Assembly (NCBI RefSeq): GCF_900142465.1
Contig: NZ_FRAX01000017.1
Location: 1 to 64,000, forward strand
DNA: 64,000 nt
Origin: Fibrobacter sp. UWH6
GTDB taxonomy: Bacteria; Fibrobacterota; Fibrobacteria; Fibrobacterales; Fibrobacteraceae
Direction of reading: 5' to 3'
The stretch's first letter is position 1. Every line of letters begins with the position of its first letter. Below the pieces are notes generated by a model. That model had not been told where the DNA came from. It was given only the letters and a program-made list of their open reading frames with translations, and made no database searches. This document shows, piece by piece, positions 32,967-41,292 of this stretch. A program made the translations under genes and the position numbers.

Positions 32967-34256
32967 TTAGAAAATATTGCGGTACCATTCAAATGCCGGA
33001 TTCCCGGAAACGGGCTTTTTGGCGGTCGTGGAAATCAGGCTGGAGAGATTCTCCACCAATTCGTCGGGCCTTGCCACCGCACCTTCAAAGAAATCGTTTC
33101 CGCCACCGGGGCCCTTGCGCCCATCATTCTGCAAGACCTTCTTCTCCTTGAAAGCCTTGATGTAGGCGGCGCGGGGCTCCGCAGCCAGGATTTCTTCGGG
33201 AGTGCCGAACATACCGGGGTTAATCCAAATATCGACGGAGTCTGCCAGGGCCATCACATCTTCAATGGTGAGCTTCAGTTCGCGGGTAGTGTCGGACGCC
33301 CACAAGTAGCAGCCGCCTGCTTTTCTGATCAGGTCGGCAGTATAGCTACGTCCACCGGGGGCGTACCACACGCCGCCATAGCTCATGCCCGCAAGAACCC
33401 GGGGGCCCCTTGCCACAACCTTAAAACCACGCTTTTCATTTTGCCCGGAACGCACTACCTTCTGTTCTACACAGGGGTCGGCGCTTCCTGCCGGATCTCC
33501 ATAAACAAGGGAATCAGAGAAAGACTCCGAATCCTTTTTTTCGTCGGGCATTTCTACGTTAAACAGGGAACTATAAAGCTTGATCCACGCCGCCTTGGCC
33601 TCAAGGGAATTCTCCTGCCATTCGGAGGTAAGCATTACGGGTATGCCCAGCTTTTCCATACGGTCGTAATCGTCCTGGGAACCGCCTGTGACAAAGGTCA
33701 TGACCAGGTCCGGCTTTAAGGCGATGAGCTTCTCGTAATCCACATTCATGCCGTCGGGGCTTACTTCTGCGACCTGCCCTGCGGCGGCCTTTGCGTACAA
33801 AGTAGAATCCGCAATGTACTTCCCGGCACCTACCGCTATAATGCGGTCTTCCACACCGAGGCGAAGCATGTAGCCAATCTGGGCCGACGAAAGTACCGCC
33901 ACCCTCTGGAGAGGCGTCCGCAGCACCATGGCGCTAGACAGTTCCCCGGGCAAGGCGCCCCCCGCGGTAAAGGCGGCAGAATCCCGAAGCACAAAGATTT
34001 TCTCCAAGGTGTCGGCCCCCACGATGGAGCGGATAGCGGCCACCTGTTCCCCGCAGGCGGAATCCACCCACAGAAGGTTGGTCCGGGCGCGTTCATCCCC
34101 CGCCACAACCTGCCAATTTTTCTGAATGGAACTGCCGCAGTCCTGCTGAACGGCTTCAACGTTCTTCTCTTTTTTAGCAGGTTCGGACCCGCAGCCCACC
34201 ATTATCAAGGCGATCAAAATCCCCAATGCCCCGACTTTTCCACCAAAAGTCAACAT
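32967..34256 (-). CDS. Substrate-binding lipoprotein of the iron/cobalamin ABC transporter type
   Basis: 429 residues. The lipobox ALIMVGCGS gives lipidation at C22. The fold follows the helical-backbone binding proteins (BtuF/FhuD/FepB): MVLRTPLQRVAVLSS, then GVEDRIIAVGAG, DYEKLIALKPDLVM and a C-terminal lobe. It would capture a siderophore, haem or corrinoid in the periplasm. No permease or ATPase gene is next to it, so it must share a transporter encoded elsewhere. The ligand cannot be told from sequence. Confidence 0.78.
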   Translation of the reverse strand: MLTFGGKVGALGILIALIMVGCGSEPAKKEKNVEAVQQDCGSSIQKNWQVVAGDERARTNLLWVDSACGEQVAAIRSIVGADTLEKIFVLRDSAAFTAGGALPGELSSAMVLRTPLQRVAVLSSAQIGYMLRLGVEDRIIAVGAGKYIADSTLYAKAAAGQVAEVSPDGMNVDYEKLIALKPDLVMTFVTGGSQDDYDRMEKLGIPVMLTSEWQENSLEAKAAWIKLYSSLFNVEMPDEKKDSESFSDSLVYGDPAGSADPCVEQKVVRSGQNEKRGFKVVARGPRVLAGMSYGGVWYAPGGRSYTADLIRKAGGCYLWASDTTRELKLTIEDVMALADSVDIWINPGMFGTPEEILAAEPRAAYIKAFKEKKVLQNDGRKGPGGGNDFFEGAVARPDELVENLSSLISTTAKKPVSGNPAFEWYRNIF

Positions 34257-34374
34257 CTTTAATCCTCAAATTCATCGTAAATCGTTGATTTTTAACGCTT
34301 TAACAAATTTTCCACTGCAAAAATCCTCAACATAATGTATCTTATATGTCCGGAATTTATAAATGGGATCTTTT

Positions 34375-35241
34375 ATGAAGACAAAGATAACCTCTTTTTT
34401 GACTGCAGCTGTCCTTAGCGTACTCGCTCTGGCAAACTCTTCCTTCGCTGAAGCCGAATCCGGTTTCTACGACAAGGACCATATCCGCGGATTCGTATCC
34501 TTCGGCACCGATTTCCGCATCATGCACGATGACTTCCAGAGCTACGTGAACCACCTGGCCTTCGTAAAGGGCGGTCATACCGTGTCCACCGATGAAGGCG
34601 ACGTCTTCTACAGCGGTGGCAAGATGAAGTACAAAACCTTTGACGACTACTACCTGGGTCTCCACGCCATCTTCGGCGCCCAGTACAAGCAGTTCCAAAC
34701 CTGGATCGACATGAACTTCATGCCCACCCAGATTTCTGAACGTCCCAGCAATACCTACAAGGCATACGCCGAAGACGGAAGCTCCATGAAGTTCCCCCTG
34801 TACGACGTCAAGTGGTACAGCTACGGCGCCGACTGGATGTTCGGCTGGAAGCTCTTCGGCGAAAACACCTTCATCAACTTGATCCCCGCCGTCGGTTTCG
34901 GTTTCAACCTGATCAACATCCACTTCGCCTCTAACTTCGAAGTCACTGACTTGAGCGGTGGCGAAACCTACAACTTCCGTAACCGCTACTACAGCGCCAT
35001 GGCCACCACAGTCAACAGCGAACTGGAAGGCCGCCTGGAATTCGACCACCTGGCATTGGGCGTCTATGTCGGTTACCGCTTCGTACGCTACAATGAACTC
35101 AGCGTCGAAGGCAAGGAACTGGTCAACACCGAATATATCGGCGACGACACCGACAACAACGGCGACACCTTCTTCCTGGGTCTGCGCCTCACATGGATCT
35201 TCCACAGCGACTGGCAGACAAAGCAGGAAAACAAGCTTTAA
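34375..35241 (+). CDS. Predicted outer-membrane beta-barrel protein
   Basis: 288 residues from MKTKITSFLTAAVLSVLALA (signal peptide). Tyr/Trp/Phe-rich alternating strands (VKWYSYGADWMFGWKLFG, LGVYVGYRFVRYN) run to LRLTWIFHSDW near the end. No named family. The gene is convergent with, and overlaps by 53 bases, the NYN gene. Confidence 0.7.
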   Translation: MKTKITSFLTAAVLSVLALANSSFAEAESGFYDKDHIRGFVSFGTDFRIMHDDFQSYVNHLAFVKGGHTVSTDEGDVFYSGGKMKYKTFDDYYLGLHAIFGAQYKQFQTWIDMNFMPTQISERPSNTYKAYAEDGSSMKFPLYDVKWYSYGADWMFGWKLFGENTFINLIPAVGFGFNLINIHFASNFEVTDLSGGETYNFRNRYYSAMATTVNSELEGRLEFDHLALGVYVGYRFVRYNELSVEGKELVNTEYIGDDTDNNGDTFFLGLRLTWIFHSDWQTKQENKL

Positions 35242-36025
35242 TACTCTCCGGAGCTTCGCATTTCGCCCAGAGGTCATTTGGCCCCTGGGCTTTTTTCATG
35301 CCCGCCAATCCGTCATCTGCAAAACGGCCCACAGCCAGCCCGCCATCCGTCACGCAGGTCAAACCGCCACCGCCGACTGCAACATCCGGGGCGGTCCCAA
35401 CCTGGGGGCGAAAGAAGAATCCCGTAGGCGGAATATCGTTTGCAGGATCGTGGTCCAGAATCCGCTCCATGGCAACGTAGTGCGCACAGCGTAACCTGAG
35501 CCCCGTATCGGTCCTCCAGTGCACATAGCGGCTGTTCTTGGGGTAGCTAAAACTCCAGCCCAGCAGAAGCACAGGCACCCCCATTTTCTTGAGCCTATCT
35601 ACAAGGGGAACATATTGCCCCTGGGTGCTGAGCAGTACCACCGCATCCATATCGCAGTATGCGGCAAACATCTCGGCGTCCTTGATCAGCCCCAGGTTCG
35701 GCCCCATGTGGCCATCGTCTACAGGAAGGTCGCTGTAATGGACCTGATACCCCGCATTCATAAGTTCGAACTCGAACTTGAACACACCCTTGACCCCCCT
35801 GGCGTAAATGTGGGGGTTCCTCTGGGGGTGATAATAATGGGACTCCAGGGCGACAACCCGATTGGCCCTGTTGAAGTAGCGCTGGATCTGCAACTGCACC
35901 CAGAACTTGAGCCCCCGCAAATCCAGACTTGCGTGGTAGCGGTGGTGGACCCTGTAGTACTCGTTCACCTTTTTCAGGGTGTAGCCATCGAGAAAGAAGC
36001 CCACCCGCAAACAATTCCCAGTCAT
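35189..36025 (-). CDS. NYN-domain (PIN-like) nuclease protein
   Basis: 278 residues. Residues 1-195 fit the NYN/LabA-like fold: VGFFLDGYTLKKVNEY (first acidic site), VHYSDLPVDDGHMGP, then KDAEMFAAYCDMDAVVLLS and GQYVPLVDRLKKMG. These metal-dependent folds usually cut RNA. Residues about 205-278 are Gly-rich and unlike the fold. This tail is encoded across the terminator of the convergent barrel gene and into its coding end, so the C-terminus may be an extension after loss of an earlier stop. Confidence 0.75.
   Translation of the reverse strand: MTGNCLRVGFFLDGYTLKKVNEYYRVHHRYHASLDLRGLKFWVQLQIQRYFNRANRVVALESHYYHPQRNPHIYARGVKGVFKFEFELMNAGYQVHYSDLPVDDGHMGPNLGLIKDAEMFAAYCDMDAVVLLSTQGQYVPLVDRLKKMGVPVLLLGWSFSYPKNSRYVHWRTDTGLRLRCAHYVAMERILDHDPANDIPPTGFFFRPQVGTAPDVAVGGGGLTCVTDGGLAVGRFADDGLAGMKKAQGPNDLWAKCEAPESIKACFPALSASRCGRSM
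35265..35297 (+). terminator. Terminator of the barrel gene, inside the NYN coding region
   Basis: GCCCAG / CTGGGC stem with a 14-base loop and T6 at 35291-35296, 24 bases after the barrel stop codon. Confidence 0.7.
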
Positions 36026-36108
36026 AATGCCTCCTGACGGTTAATGGTTCTTTCCTATTAACACGCAGGAAAATCCGGGAGTTTTCGTTAAAAATTGTTA
36101 ACAAAATA

Positions 36109-36146
36109 AAAAATGCCGAAATTTATTCAAAATCAGCATTTTTTAC
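36109..36146 (-). terminator. Terminator of the TPR-like gene
   Basis: AAAAAATGCTGA / TCGGCATTTTTT with a long AT-rich loop, located twelve bases after the stop at 36158 in the direction of transcription. Confidence 0.7.
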
Positions 36147-36157
36147 ATCAAAATTTT

Positions 36158-37135
36158 TTAAATCAGGTCGCGTTTATTTAAGTCATCCATCAAGGATCCG
36201 GGCATCCATTTTTCAAGGGCCCTGTACTTGGGATTATCCAGCTTGGCACGCCATTCCGCCGCCTTCTCTTTTCGGCCGGCATCGTTATGAATGCGGATCA
36301 GGTTCAGCACGGAACACCAGTATCGAATGGAGGCGCCAGTACGTTCCAGATAGGCGGCAGCACTCTCTTCGTAAATCCGGGCGGCTTCATCATAACGCTT
36401 CAGGCGGTAAAGCATGTCGGCCTTGATCTGGAGCATCACGGGATTTCCCGGTGCGCGGGCCAGGCCACGTTCGGCAAGCTTCAGGCCGGTGGCGTAATCT
36501 TCCTTGTCGTAGTGCATCCAGACCAGGGGCGTAAGGAACAGGGGCCAGAAGCGGCCCGACACCTTGGAGGCGCTATCCAAAACGGAAAGGTATTCGGCAC
36601 GGTTGTCGGACTTGAAGGGAACCCAACTGAAACTCTTGTCGATATAGTAGGCGTAAATGGCAAAGAACGCGCGAGCCTCCAGTTCCTTGGAATCCTCGAA
36701 GGCCTTGGCGGCGGAGCGGGTGGTCATGGCGCCTTTTACAGAATGACCGGTCTCCCCCTGCACATAGCCGATCTCGAAACGGCGCAAGGCGTCCCACAGT
36801 CCCGAGGCTTCACACTTCTCGAGGCTACGGCCGGCATGATGGAGGGATGCGGTATCCCCCTTGTCGTCATAAATACTAATACGGACAACCCCTTCCAGAA
36901 TACAGCCCAGGCCCTTGTTCTCGGCGCGCAGTTCCTTGGCATACTTCAGGGCGTCATTATAGCGCAGGGCCATGGTGGCCTCGGTGGCCTTTTCCCACAA
37001 AGCGGCCTGCCTTGCATCCAGGGCAAGAGTCAAATCGTGTTCGTCGGCCGCAAAGGCGACAACAGAAGCCAGGGCAAGACAGAATATCAAAAGGAATCTG
37101 GAAAACATCAGGGTAAATCTAGAAAATTGCACCAC
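36158..37135 (-). CDS. Exported TPR-like repeat protein
   Basis: 325 residues with a signal sequence (an internal start MFSRFLLIFCLALASVVAFA at 37108 is equally possible). Helical pairs of TPR type occur at about residues 45-75 and 225-290 (LKLAERGLARAPGNPVML, KADMLYRLKRYDEAARIYE). Such proteins scaffold complexes in the periplasm. No partner is evident. It is monocistronic. Confidence 0.68.
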   Translation of the reverse strand: MVQFSRFTLMFSRFLLIFCLALASVVAFAADEHDLTLALDARQAALWEKATEATMALRYNDALKYAKELRAENKGLGCILEGVVRISIYDDKGDTASLHHAGRSLEKCEASGLWDALRRFEIGYVQGETGHSVKGAMTTRSAAKAFEDSKELEARAFFAIYAYYIDKSFSWVPFKSDNRAEYLSVLDSASKVSGRFWPLFLTPLVWMHYDKEDYATGLKLAERGLARAPGNPVMLQIKADMLYRLKRYDEAARIYEESAAAYLERTGASIRYWCSVLNLIRIHNDAGRKEKAAEWRAKLDNPKYRALEKWMPGSLMDDLNKRDLI

Positions 37136-37568
37136 CGGTGTTTATGGGGGATGTTGATAAGTTGTGATTTGCGACAGATTACAAACACTTTATCAACAGA
37201 AAAAGAAGACCCCGATTTTCGCTATTTCACCCCCATTTTCGAAAACATTGTCGCAGGTTCTTATTCCAGACAGGAATATTCGTCTCGACGGAACCGCATA
37301 CGGTCAAAAACAGGGTTAAAATGCCGTAATTTAATGAAAATCAACAAGTTAGACTTTTAAAAACCGGCATTTTCATATATAAAATCGGGCAAAAAACGCA
37401 AACGGTTAAACTTACTTATTATTTACGAATAAAAAAATCTGTTGTCAAAGCTCTAAAAAAAATCTATAAATAGTACAAACATTCAACAACTTTTCAACAA
37501 TTCACAAACTAATCAACATGTAGAAACATTTTTTTTTCGTTCCAGGCGATATACTTGGTGGAGGTCCC
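37136..37568. other. AT-rich intergenic region with a large inverted repeat
   Basis: TGTTGATAA (37152-37160) and TTATCAACA (37200-37208) face each other. Inside them TTGTGAT pairs with ATTACAA, giving a 57-base hairpin. A promoter for the small gene at 37569 lies at 37442-37470. No other gene is visible. Confidence 0.55.
37442..37470 (+). promoter_or_regulatory. Promoter of the 71-residue protein gene
   Basis: TTGTCA (37442-37447), 17 bases, TATAAA (37465-37470). The predicted start near 37478 leaves a leader of about 90 bases. Confidence 0.5.
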
Positions 37569-37784
37569 ATGAAGATATTCCGCAAAACATCGGCACTGTC
37601 CTTCTACTTGCTCAAGTCCGGCTTCCAGGCATTCAAGGCAAGGATCAAGGAAGAGCTGGACGCCACCGGCACCGTGAACCTGGACGACATCATCGATGAC
37701 GAAGAGCTGCGCGCCTTCTACCGCCGTGGGGAATCCCCCGCATTCGTAGCCGCAGCCCTCTGCCCCGCAGGCATCGACGACTAG
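37569..37784 (+). CDS. Small protein of unknown function (71 residues)
   Basis: A GGAGGT ribosome site lies before the ATG, and a promoter and terminator frame it, so this short gene is likely real. The first 28 residues are basic and amphipathic (MKIFRKTSALSFYLLKSGF), and the rest is acidic (NLDDIIDDEELRAFYRR) with one cysteine near the end. It has no signal peptide cleavage site and no family I recognise. It may be membrane-associated through the N-terminal helix. Confidence 0.65.
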   Translation: MKIFRKTSALSFYLLKSGFQAFKARIKEELDATGTVNLDDIIDDEELRAFYRRGESPAFVAAALCPAGIDD

Positions 37785-37811
37785 AAAGTTTATTTCTCTC
37801 CTCCTAGAAAC

Positions 37812-37851
37812 AAGAGCCCCGCAGTTTTAAACCGCGGGGACTCTTTTTTTA
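37812..37851 (+). terminator. Terminator after the small protein gene
   Basis: GAGCCCCGC / GCGGGGACTC stem (one bulged A), loop of about ten bases, T7. Confidence 0.85.
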
Positions 37852-37944
37852 AATGCAATCAGCTAGATGTCGTCGCGACCCAATATCGTCGGGACCCATA
37901 TCGTCAGGCCCCATATCGTCGGAACCGTCCGGCGGCAGCCGCAA

Positions 37945-39744
37945 TTACTTTCTGGCGGGGCAGCCTTCGACAGTTTCGAACTTGCCCTTGTTCACCGTAA
38001 CGATCTTGGTGTTGGTGTTGGCGCCACGCTTGAACTTGATGTCTCCATACACGCCCTTGAAGACGGCGGTGTTGTTGATGGAGTTGGTCAGGCTGTTGGG
38101 CTTCTTTGCGATGGTGCTGAACACGATGTTTGCAGCGTCGTAGCTGAGGCCGCTGACCTTGTCTTCGCCCGGTTCATCGCCCCAGCGTTCCTTGAAGTCA
38201 GACACGAACTTCTTGAGGTCGGAGTTGTCGCCGCCCATGTCCAGGGCCGGCACGCTGAAGTAGGAGCTGTCCACCAGACGCTTGCCCTGGATCAGCAGTT
38301 CGCGACCATACCAGCCGGAAGCGCCCAGCAGGCGACCGGAAATCTTGTTGAATGCCACCTGACCTGCCATGAGGCCTGCATCGCCGGGGTTGGTTGCGGG
38401 GATAAAGATACCCGGGATATCGAAAGTGGAGTCAGCCATGTAAGCCTTGCGTTCCTTGGCGTTGATGGCATCCAGGTCGGAAGCGCCACGGGCCAGGTTG
38501 CGGCGGCGGTTCAGCTGCTTGAAGCGGACATCGCGGAGCAGGTCAAATTCAGTCTTGTAGTCGGGGCGGCCTTCTTCGTAGTTGCGGAAGGCGACCACGT
38601 TACCACCGCGGCGTTCAACAGCCTGGGTAAAGCTCTGGCTCATGGAAGCACCGTAATCACCCAGGGGGCTAAGAACGGCGAACTCCTTGATGTTCAGGCA
38701 GTTGGTAGCGAAGTCTGCAATCTTGTGGGCCAGGTTATCCATGGTGATGTTCACCTGGAAGATATTGGGACCCATCTTGGCGATGCCGTCATCCGTTGCA
38801 GTGGGAGTCAGCATGGGGATGTTCTGGAAGTTGCTGCCCAGCCAGGCGCCGACGGTTGCAGCCGGAGCGCTCATGATGGGGCCGATCACGGCAATCACGC
38901 TATCCTGGTTGATAGCCTGCTGGGTACGGAGGAGAGCCTGAGAGGCATCGGCGCGGGTATCGGCGGTACGGATATTCACCTTACCAGCCAGGCCAGCCTG
39001 TTCGTGGGCGAGAATCACACCCTGAATGGCAGCGGCACCGAATTCGGCGAAGTCACCGGACAAGGGAGCCAGCACCAGGACGGTGGGCATGCCGGCACCG
39101 TAGCCTTCCAGGGACTCGATGCCACGCTGGGCGGTGCTCAGAAGCTTTTCGGAAATATCGGAAGAAGCGGCCACCTTCTTGTACCAGTAGCGGGCGGCGC
39201 GGTAACGCTTGACGTTCTGGCATTCACGGCCAATCTGCAGCTGCATCCAGCCGATAACATCCTTATCCACCGGATACTTTTCCAGGAGAGCCTGGAGCTG
39301 GTCAGCGTTCAAAAGGGAAGCGGCCAGAGTCTGTACTACCACGTCCTTGGTACGGGCACGGGCGGCAGGATTCTTGGAGTAGGCCAGGATGCGGAGCATG
39401 GCTTCGACACCTTCGTAAACGTTGCCCTTTTCTACCATGACAATGGCGTGGGCCAGTTCCATGCGTTCACGGTAGACCGTGTTCACATAGTATTCCAGGA
39501 ATCGGGAAGAAACCTTTTCGGCCTCGTCGCGGTTATGTTCGCGCAGGTAGCATTCGGTGAGCATGACGGTCGCCTTTTCACCGGAAGACTTGCGGAAGCT
39601 GGACTTGTAAAGCTTCTGGAGGGGGGCGATAGCCTCGGCGCACTGGCCGTTCTGAATCAGGGACTTTGCCTGGGAAATTTCATCCTGGGCGAACAGGGAG
39701 GTTGCGAGGGATGCAACCAGAACAAGGGGAAGAAGACGTTTCAT
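37945..39744 (-). CDS. Periplasmic binding-fold protein resembling PBP activators (LpoA-like)
   Basis: 599 residues from the ATG at 39744 with a signal peptide (MKRLLPLVLVASLATSLFAQ). Residues about 20-215 are helical TPR-like repeats. Residues about 220-595 are a type I periplasmic-binding fold (TVLVLAPLSGDFAEFGAA, VIAVIGPIMSAPAA, TPTATDDGI, FAVLSPLGDYG). The TPR plus binding-fold order is that of LpoA, which activates a peptidoglycan synthase from the outer membrane. Branched-chain amino-acid receptors share the second domain only. No lipobox is seen. The start is three bases from the stop of the upstream nucleotidyltransferase-like gene, so they are coupled. Confidence 0.72.
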   Translation of the reverse strand: MKRLLPLVLVASLATSLFAQDEISQAKSLIQNGQCAEAIAPLQKLYKSSFRKSSGEKATVMLTECYLREHNRDEAEKVSSRFLEYYVNTVYRERMELAHAIVMVEKGNVYEGVEAMLRILAYSKNPAARARTKDVVVQTLAASLLNADQLQALLEKYPVDKDVIGWMQLQIGRECQNVKRYRAARYWYKKVAASSDISEKLLSTAQRGIESLEGYGAGMPTVLVLAPLSGDFAEFGAAAIQGVILAHEQAGLAGKVNIRTADTRADASQALLRTQQAINQDSVIAVIGPIMSAPAATVGAWLGSNFQNIPMLTPTATDDGIAKMGPNIFQVNITMDNLAHKIADFATNCLNIKEFAVLSPLGDYGASMSQSFTQAVERRGGNVVAFRNYEEGRPDYKTEFDLLRDVRFKQLNRRRNLARGASDLDAINAKERKAYMADSTFDIPGIFIPATNPGDAGLMAGQVAFNKISGRLLGASGWYGRELLIQGKRLVDSSYFSVPALDMGGDNSDLKKFVSDFKERWGDEPGEDKVSGLSYDAANIVFSTIAKKPNSLTNSINNTAVFKGVYGDIKFKRGANTNTKIVTVNKGKFETVEGCPARK

Positions 39745-39745
39745 A

Positions 39746-40060
39746 CTAGGATTCTTCGACGGACTGAACCACGTCGTGCTCTTTCTTGATTTGTTTCTGG
39801 AGGGATTCGGGCAGCTTGGCCCAATCCATAATATCCACGCGGAAAGGCAAGCCGCTGTCGACAAAAGCCTTTTCAATGGTGGTCATGGTTTCAAAGGAAA
39901 GGGGTTTTTCGGAAATCACCACCAGTTCCAGTTCCGTATCGGGAGTAAGGTCTACTCCTGTCACACGGGCGCCATGGGCCCAGACTTCCATACCTTCAAA
40001 ATGGAGGGCAAGGATACGCTGGACCGTTTCCAAATGATTAGATTCGATGCATAAAGCCAT
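39746..40060 (-). CDS. Small nucleotidyltransferase-like protein with altered active site
   Basis: 104 residues from MALCIESNHLETVQRIL. The layout is that of minimal (MNT/KNTase) nucleotidyltransferases: the GARVTG loop, then LTPDTELELVVI where active enzymes have SDIDL, and FRVDIMDWAKL for the third acidic strand. Both catalytic Asp of the DxD pair are Glu here, so activity is doubtful. TATATT lies six to seven bases before the ATG, so the leader may be very short. The gene runs directly into the LpoA-like gene. Confidence 0.65.
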   Translation of the reverse strand: MALCIESNHLETVQRILALHFEGMEVWAHGARVTGVDLTPDTELELVVISEKPLSFETMTTIEKAFVDSGLPFRVDIMDWAKLPESLQKQIKKEHDVVQSVEES

Positions 40061-40083
40061 GGGGGGAAATATAGTTAATCCCG

Positions 40084-41265
40084 TCAGCGGTACAGGAAAT
40101 GGAGTACCCAGAGCTCCGTATCTGACCCTACGCGAACGGGAGGGCCCCAGGAATCGATACCGGAACTGACCAGCCAATGGACCCCATCCAGCATGCCAAA
40201 ACCGTATGCCAGGCGCCAAACCAGGCCAATAATCAGGTTTCCGGGGAAGAACTGCCCATCGTGAGTATGGCCGGAAAGGGCGAAATCAGGCAAAATTCCC
40301 GAATATTCGGGTTCAATACCCTTTGGCTGGTGGTCCAGCAGGATCCAAGGGCTAACTTTACGGTAAGCGCCAGAGGAGTCAGACTTGAACTGCTGCGGCA
40401 CCAAATCCGCCAGAGGTTTACGTTCGGTACCGCGGGTACGGGCCACCTGGAAATCAGTACGGCCGGTAAAGCAGACTTCGGGGACGCCAACCTTCCTAAA
40501 ACAAGCGGTAGAATCATCCATAGTGACCCAGCCGTTGCTTCGGAGCCATGCCAGCGTATTGGAACCGTTACGTTCCTGCATGGCCTCGTGATTACCGTTG
40601 ATGGCTATGGCGGCCACCTTGGCGGACTTGGCCACCTTCGCCATGAGGGGGCCATAACCCCATTCGTCCATGGTAGCGGTATTTACATCGGACAGGTCAC
40701 CGCCAAAAAGGACGAAGTCCGGCCCGATGGAATCCACCTGGGCAGCCAGGCGTTCAAGCTTTGCGGTACGGAACAGCGGAGCAAAATGTATATCGCTGAA
40801 ATAGACCGCAGTAAACGGCTTTTTGGAACCGCAGGAATCGCAGTCCGTTTTCAGGGAGACATCCTGGGTACGCACCTGGTAATCGGCATTATGGGGCACG
40901 CCCAGCCCGATAAGGATGAGGGCCAGCAGGATGCTGGCGATAAGAACGCCTCTCGTACTTTTACAAACAAAGTTAGCGCTTGATTTTTGATAACCCGACC
41001 CGGTCATTTTATGGCTGAGCCAGAAAAAACGGCCCATCAGGAAGACGTCCAGCAAAATGAACATCCAAAGGGCCTGACACATCCAGATGGTAAAGAATGT
41101 CAGGAGGATGGCGCCTACAACGCCGTCCCGCAAGGTCATGCTCAAAAAGATGCCAAGCAAAAAACCGAGAGCCAGCAGTTTCCCCCCTTTGCCGGGAAGG
41201 GTCCTGCTGATGTTCAGGTACAATACAACGATGGCAGTGAGCAAAAGTCCGAAGAAAAATATCAT
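40084..41265 (-). CDS. Membrane-anchored metallophosphoesterase
   Basis: 393 residues. Four hydrophobic helices in the first 130 residues anchor the protein. The calcineurin-like domain follows with all metal motifs: YFSDIHFA, FGGDLSD, INGNHEAM and LSGHTHDGQFFPG. The layout matches the YkuE/YaeI-like membrane phosphoesterases. The substrate is unknown and could be a lipid or nucleotide phosphate. It is divergent from the NhaC gene with under 30 bases between starts. Confidence 0.87.
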   Translation of the reverse strand: MIFFFGLLLTAIVVLYLNISRTLPGKGGKLLALGFLLGIFLSMTLRDGVVGAILLTFFTIWMCQALWMFILLDVFLMGRFFWLSHKMTGSGYQKSSANFVCKSTRGVLIASILLALILIGLGVPHNADYQVRTQDVSLKTDCDSCGSKKPFTAVYFSDIHFAPLFRTAKLERLAAQVDSIGPDFVLFGGDLSDVNTATMDEWGYGPLMAKVAKSAKVAAIAINGNHEAMQERNGSNTLAWLRSNGWVTMDDSTACFRKVGVPEVCFTGRTDFQVARTRGTERKPLADLVPQQFKSDSSGAYRKVSPWILLDHQPKGIEPEYSGILPDFALSGHTHDGQFFPGNLIIGLVWRLAYGFGMLDGVHWLVSSGIDSWGPPVRVGSDTELWVLHFLYR

Positions 41266-41292
41266 AGGGTAAAATTACATAAATTTGGCGTC

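Noticed and set aside
37136-37568. Replication origin
   Set aside because: Only two one-mismatch DnaA-like boxes, no dnaA/dnaN/gidA neighbours and no box cluster.
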